Shown one piece after another: positions 6,434-8,834 of a DNA stretch of 8,834 bases. Location of the stretch: the NCBI GenBank assembly GCA_947313935.1, contig CAMZNW010000044.1:1-8834 (forward strand). The letters are read 5' to 3'. Position numbers and translations under genes: made by a program. Below the pieces are notes generated by a model. That model was not told the DNA's origin. It ran no database searches and saw only the letters and a list, made by a program, of their open reading frames with translations. The DNA is from an uncultured Mollicutes bacterium (lineage in GTDB: Bacteria > Bacillota_I > Bacilli_A > UBA3375). Positions within the stretch are counted from its first letter, which is position 1. Each line of letters begins with the position of its first letter.

Positions 6434-8337
6434 TTTCTTAAACAATCTTCTTTATTTAATGCACAACTTCGATATTCTTCAAAACGATTTTTTTCACGAT
6501 CTGGAATTTCATTATCTACTCGAATTATATAATCATAAATGTATGCTTTTTCTTTATTTTTATTTTTTCGTAAAATTCTCCCTCTTCTTTGTACATATTC
6601 TTTATTTGAATCACTAGAATGTAATAAAAAAGCTTTTTCAATTGCTGGTATATCATATCCTTCATCTAAACACCTAATTGCTGTTATAATATCTATTTCA
6701 CCTATCGAAAATTTTTGGATTATTTTATTTCTCTCTTCTACATTTTCATCTGCTGTAATTTTTGATATTTGACAATTTAACTTGACATCTTTTATTTCAT
6801 TTTTAATATATTCAATATATTTTATATTATTTATTTTTCCAGGATTACAATAAACTAATGTTTTAGAAATATCCTCTAATTGATTAATTTGTTCTTTAAA
6901 TTTCACTATTTTTTTTGTTGCCTTTGAAAACAATTCTTCTTCTTCTTTTTTTAATGCGAAATATTTATCTCCATTTGCATTTACATTTTTTAATTCTTTA
7001 ATTTGTTCTATTATTTTTTTGTATTGCTTTATTTCATCAGTATTTAAATCTATGATTTCAAAATTGTACTCATAAGGAACTAAAAAATTATTTTCAATTG
7101 CTTTAGTTAATGAATACTCATAATTCATTCCTTCAAAAAATTTATTAATCATATTGTTTTTTTCATTATCTTCTGAATTTATTGTAGCTGAACCTGCCAC
7201 TTTACTCTCAAATACATCCTTCAAACTATTAAAATTATTTTTAGTAATATTATGAGCTTCATCATAAATTAAAATAGACTTTTTTGAACTTAATATTTGT
7301 CGATTTTTTTTTATATATTCATAATATGATTTATCTACAAATAATAAAAATATATATTTTTCATCTACTACTTCTTTATCAATATTATATTTTATTTTGT
7401 CTTCCCAATCATCATCTGTACTTTCAGAAAAACACTCAATAATTTTATAATTATATTTTGCTAATTTGTCGTCTCCACGATAAATATTATAAATTTCTTT
7501 TCTCCATTGTGATATTAAATGTTTGTATGGTACAATAATTGTGATTATTTTATAATTAAAATTCAAATCAATATACTCTTTAACTGCCATTAATGCTGTA
7601 ATAGTTTTTCCAGTTCCTGTTGCTAATTGTAATATTCCATTAAATTGATTATCATTTAATAAGTTAATTGCTTCTAGTTGATAATCCCTTAATTTTATTT
7701 TAGATTCATTTTCTTTAAATAAATCTTCTAATATTTCATATATACAAAATTTTTCTAAACTTTTTGTATCAAACTTGTTATTCGTAAAAGGATATGAATC
7801 TGCAAAATTACTATTAAATAATGACAAATTTTTTGATATAAAATTATTGTTTTCTGAATAATAATAATTTCCATTGGGATTTATAATTTTATTTTCAATA
7901 TTAAAATAACCTTCTATTATAAATTTATTCTCACAAATAATTATATTATCTAATAATGTTTCTTTGTTATTAGTTCTACCAATTTTAATATCTAATATTT
8001 TATTGTCTAATAATTCTTTAATTATTATTTTTGTTTCTGAATTTATTTCTTTAGCATCATAAAAATATAATTTAATTAGTTCATTTTTTAATTCTTCTTT
8101 ATTTAACGTATTTATTGTATTAAAAAATCCTAATACTTCTTTAGAATTATAACTAGTTATAATGATTTCTATTTTCTCTTTATTTTGAAAAATATCTTTA
8201 TCTATCATTATAACTTCTTCAAATAATTTGAAATTAAAATTTGATATAAATATTTTTAAATTAGTATTATTTTTTATTTTTTTAATAATATCAAAATCTT
8301 TTAACTTATTACCTCTACATTTATCATTATATATCAT
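6409..8337 (-). CDS. SF2 DEAH-type helicase, putative phosphorothioation-linked restriction subunit
   Basis: A 642-residue superfamily 2 translocase resembling helicases of type I/III restriction systems. Motifs in order: LRDYQ (216-220); Walker A ATGTGKT (239-245); motif Ia IIVPYKHLISQW (267-278); DEAH in LIYDEAHN (356-363); GSAT (382-385); LVYC (494-497); ITADENVEER (527-536); motif V with CLDEGYDIP (556-564); and motif VI YVQRRGRILR (581-590). Residues 1 to about 200 form a separate domain. Segments such as IEIIITSYNSKEVLGFF faintly recall the phospholipase-D-like domains fused to some helicases, but no HxK catalytic motif is present, so nuclease activity is not supported. The ATG has AGGAG (8348-8344) at 6 bases. 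The gene runs into the DUF262 gene. A helicase family annotated as a phosphorothioation-system restriction enzyme exists (I recall TIGR04095); membership is likely but not verified here. Confidence 0.88.
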   Translation of the reverse strand: MIYNDKCRGNKLKDFDIIKKIKNNTNLKIFISNFNFKLFEEVIMIDKDIFQNKEKIEIIITSYNSKEVLGFFNTINTLNKEELKNELIKLYFYDAKEINSETKIIIKELLDNKILDIKIGRTNNKETLLDNIIICENKFIIEGYFNIENKIINPNGNYYYSENNNFISKNLSLFNSNFADSYPFTNNKFDTKSLEKFCIYEILEDLFKENESKIKLRDYQLEAINLLNDNQFNGILQLATGTGKTITALMAVKEYIDLNFNYKIITIIVPYKHLISQWRKEIYNIYRGDDKLAKYNYKIIECFSESTDDDWEDKIKYNIDKEVVDEKYIFLLFVDKSYYEYIKKNRQILSSKKSILIYDEAHNITKNNFNSLKDVFESKVAGSATINSEDNEKNNMINKFFEGMNYEYSLTKAIENNFLVPYEYNFEIIDLNTDEIKQYKKIIEQIKELKNVNANGDKYFALKKEEEELFSKATKKIVKFKEQINQLEDISKTLVYCNPGKINNIKYIEYIKNEIKDVKLNCQISKITADENVEERNKIIQKFSIGEIDIITAIRCLDEGYDIPAIEKAFLLHSSDSNKEYVQRRGRILRKNKNKEKAYIYDYIIRVDNEIPDREKNRFEEYRSCALNKEDCLRKWKEIIGE

Positions 8338-8343
8338 TATATT

Positions 8344-8348
8344 CTCCT
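8344..8348 (-). promoter_or_regulatory. Ribosome binding site of the helicase gene
   Basis: AGGAG on the minus strand, 6 bases before the ATG at 8337-8335. It is one of the strongest Shine-Dalgarno sequences in the window and fixes the helicase start. It lies in the only gap inside the gene cluster longer than 1 base (8338-8371, 34 bases), so translation of the helicase does not depend on the damaged gene upstream. No convincing promoter is visible in that gap; the operon promoter probably lies beyond the window edge or inside the upstream gene. Confidence 0.75.
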
Positions 8349-8371
8349 AACTAGTCACTTTCATCCTACTC

Positions 8372-8834
8372 TTAATTATCCTTACGTAACAAACCTTTAT
8401 CTTTTAAAAATACTGCTATTTTTCTAGCATATTCTTTATTTTTTTCTTTTAATTCTTTTGGTGTGAAATCATCCATTTTCATGATATTCTTTATCTCTAT
8501 AAAATCTTGCATTTTTCCCTTTTCATTATTATATATTTCCTTTTTTTCTTTAAAAGACTTATTACTACCTTGTATATTTACACTTTTGGGAATCAAAACA
8601 TGATTACCAATCATATCAATAAAATCTTTTGGCCTATAATCTTCATCATTATAAAAAGACGGCCATTTTTTCTCGGATGATTTTTGCGGATAAATATGTT
8701 CTATTTGATTTTCATAACGATTAGTAAAATTAAGATTTTCTTCTAGAATAAATAATAATTCTTTAGAAATAATATCTTTTATTTTTTTGTTCTAGCATAG
8801 TTCTTCTTCAAATTTTACTTTTGGAAGTAACTTT
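8372..8834 (-). pseudogene. 3' part of a DUF1524 (HNH-type, GmrD/SspE C-terminal-like) nuclease gene with an in-frame TAG
   Basis: Reading the minus strand from 8833, the frame gives KLLPKVKFEEELC, then a TAG stop at 8794-8792, then continues in the same frame for 139 codons to TAA at 8374-8372. The part after the TAG carries the DUF1524 nuclease signature: IEHIYPQ (8704-8684), a Trp-containing segment KKWPSFYNDEDY, then MIGNHVLIPKSVN with SFKEKKEIY. These are the His and Asn motifs of HNH-like nucleases of the GmrSD/SspE type. No ATG, GTG or TTG occurs between the TAG and EHIYPQ. The first ATG (8614) lies after the catalytic His and has no ribosome site, so an intact nuclease cannot start here. 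The frame is open on the far side of the TAG, so the simplest reading is a gene broken by a point nonsense mutation, with its 5' part beyond the window. Sequencing error or stop-codon readthrough remain possible. It ends 34 bases before the helicase. Confidence 0.75.

Noticed and set aside
6539..6772. Plus-strand open frame of 77 codons
   Set aside because: It lies entirely inside the helicase gene opposite its conserved motifs V and VI and has no family resemblance; it is a shadow of the coding strand.
8372..8614. A separate small 80-residue gene starting at the ATG at 8614
   Set aside because: The ATG has no ribosome binding site, and the same frame continues upstream with the EHIYPQ half of the DUF1524 domain, so this is the tail of a larger broken gene.
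8792..8794. TAG decoded as an amino acid (for example pyrrolysine or a suppressor)
   Set aside because: One TAG with no supporting context or tRNA in the window is better explained by a nonsense mutation or sequencing error; kept only as an alternative.
1..8834. Mollicutes-type genetic code (TGA as Trp)
   Set aside because: Trp codons checked in the helicase (ISQW) and dndC (NPWG) are TGG, and the long frames are intact with the standard code.
1..8834. CRISPR arrays, insertion sequences, tRNA or rRNA genes
   Set aside because: I saw no regularly spaced repeats, transposase frames, terminal inverted repeats or RNA gene signatures; runs of A and T are general composition.

Overview
The window is very AT-rich (by eye only about a quarter G+C). 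It uses the standard code (Trp is TGG), has A/G-rich Shine-Dalgarno sequences (GGAGG, AGGAG, AAGGAG), and every intact gene whose end is visible stops with TAA. This suggests a low-G+C Gram-positive bacterium (clostridial or related Bacillota), though another AT-rich phylum such as Fusobacteria cannot be excluded. All genes lie on the minus strand, so transcription runs from position 8834 towards position 1.

In transcription order the window holds: the 3' part of a DUF1524 (HNH-type) nuclease gene interrupted by an in-frame TAG (8834-8372); a superfamily 2 helicase with an unassigned N-terminal domain (8337-6409); a DUF262 (ParB-like, GmrS/SspE N-terminal-like) protein without a nuclease domain (about 6433-4979); then dndC (4986-3475), dndD (3473-1665), dndE (1675-1310) and dndA (1308-256). 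From the helicase on, genes overlap or lie 1 base apart, so they read as one operon. A 13-bp perfect hairpin at 179-211 ends it. Beyond that, a possible extended -10 promoter and a strong ribosome binding site start another minus-strand gene at 76 that leaves the window after 25 codons.

The core is a DNA phosphorothioation (Dnd) modification system. DndA supplies sulfur from cysteine, DndC is the PAPS-reductase-like Fe-S/PP-loop enzyme, DndD is the SMC/Rad50-like ATPase, and DndE is the small nicked-DNA-binding protein. The order C-D-E-A, with no DGQHR-type dndB, resembles the dndCDEA arrangement known from archaea more than the classical dndBCDE. No dndF, dndG or dndH is present. The slots next to the modification genes hold a DUF262 protein, a helicase and a broken HNH gene. 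The most interesting reading is a non-canonical phosphorothioate-dependent defence module built from a DUF262 sensor, a helicase and a separate HNH effector. In this strain the nuclease part seems to have decayed, possibly leaving modification with impaired restriction. The modification assignments are strong; the restriction role of the other three genes is inference.
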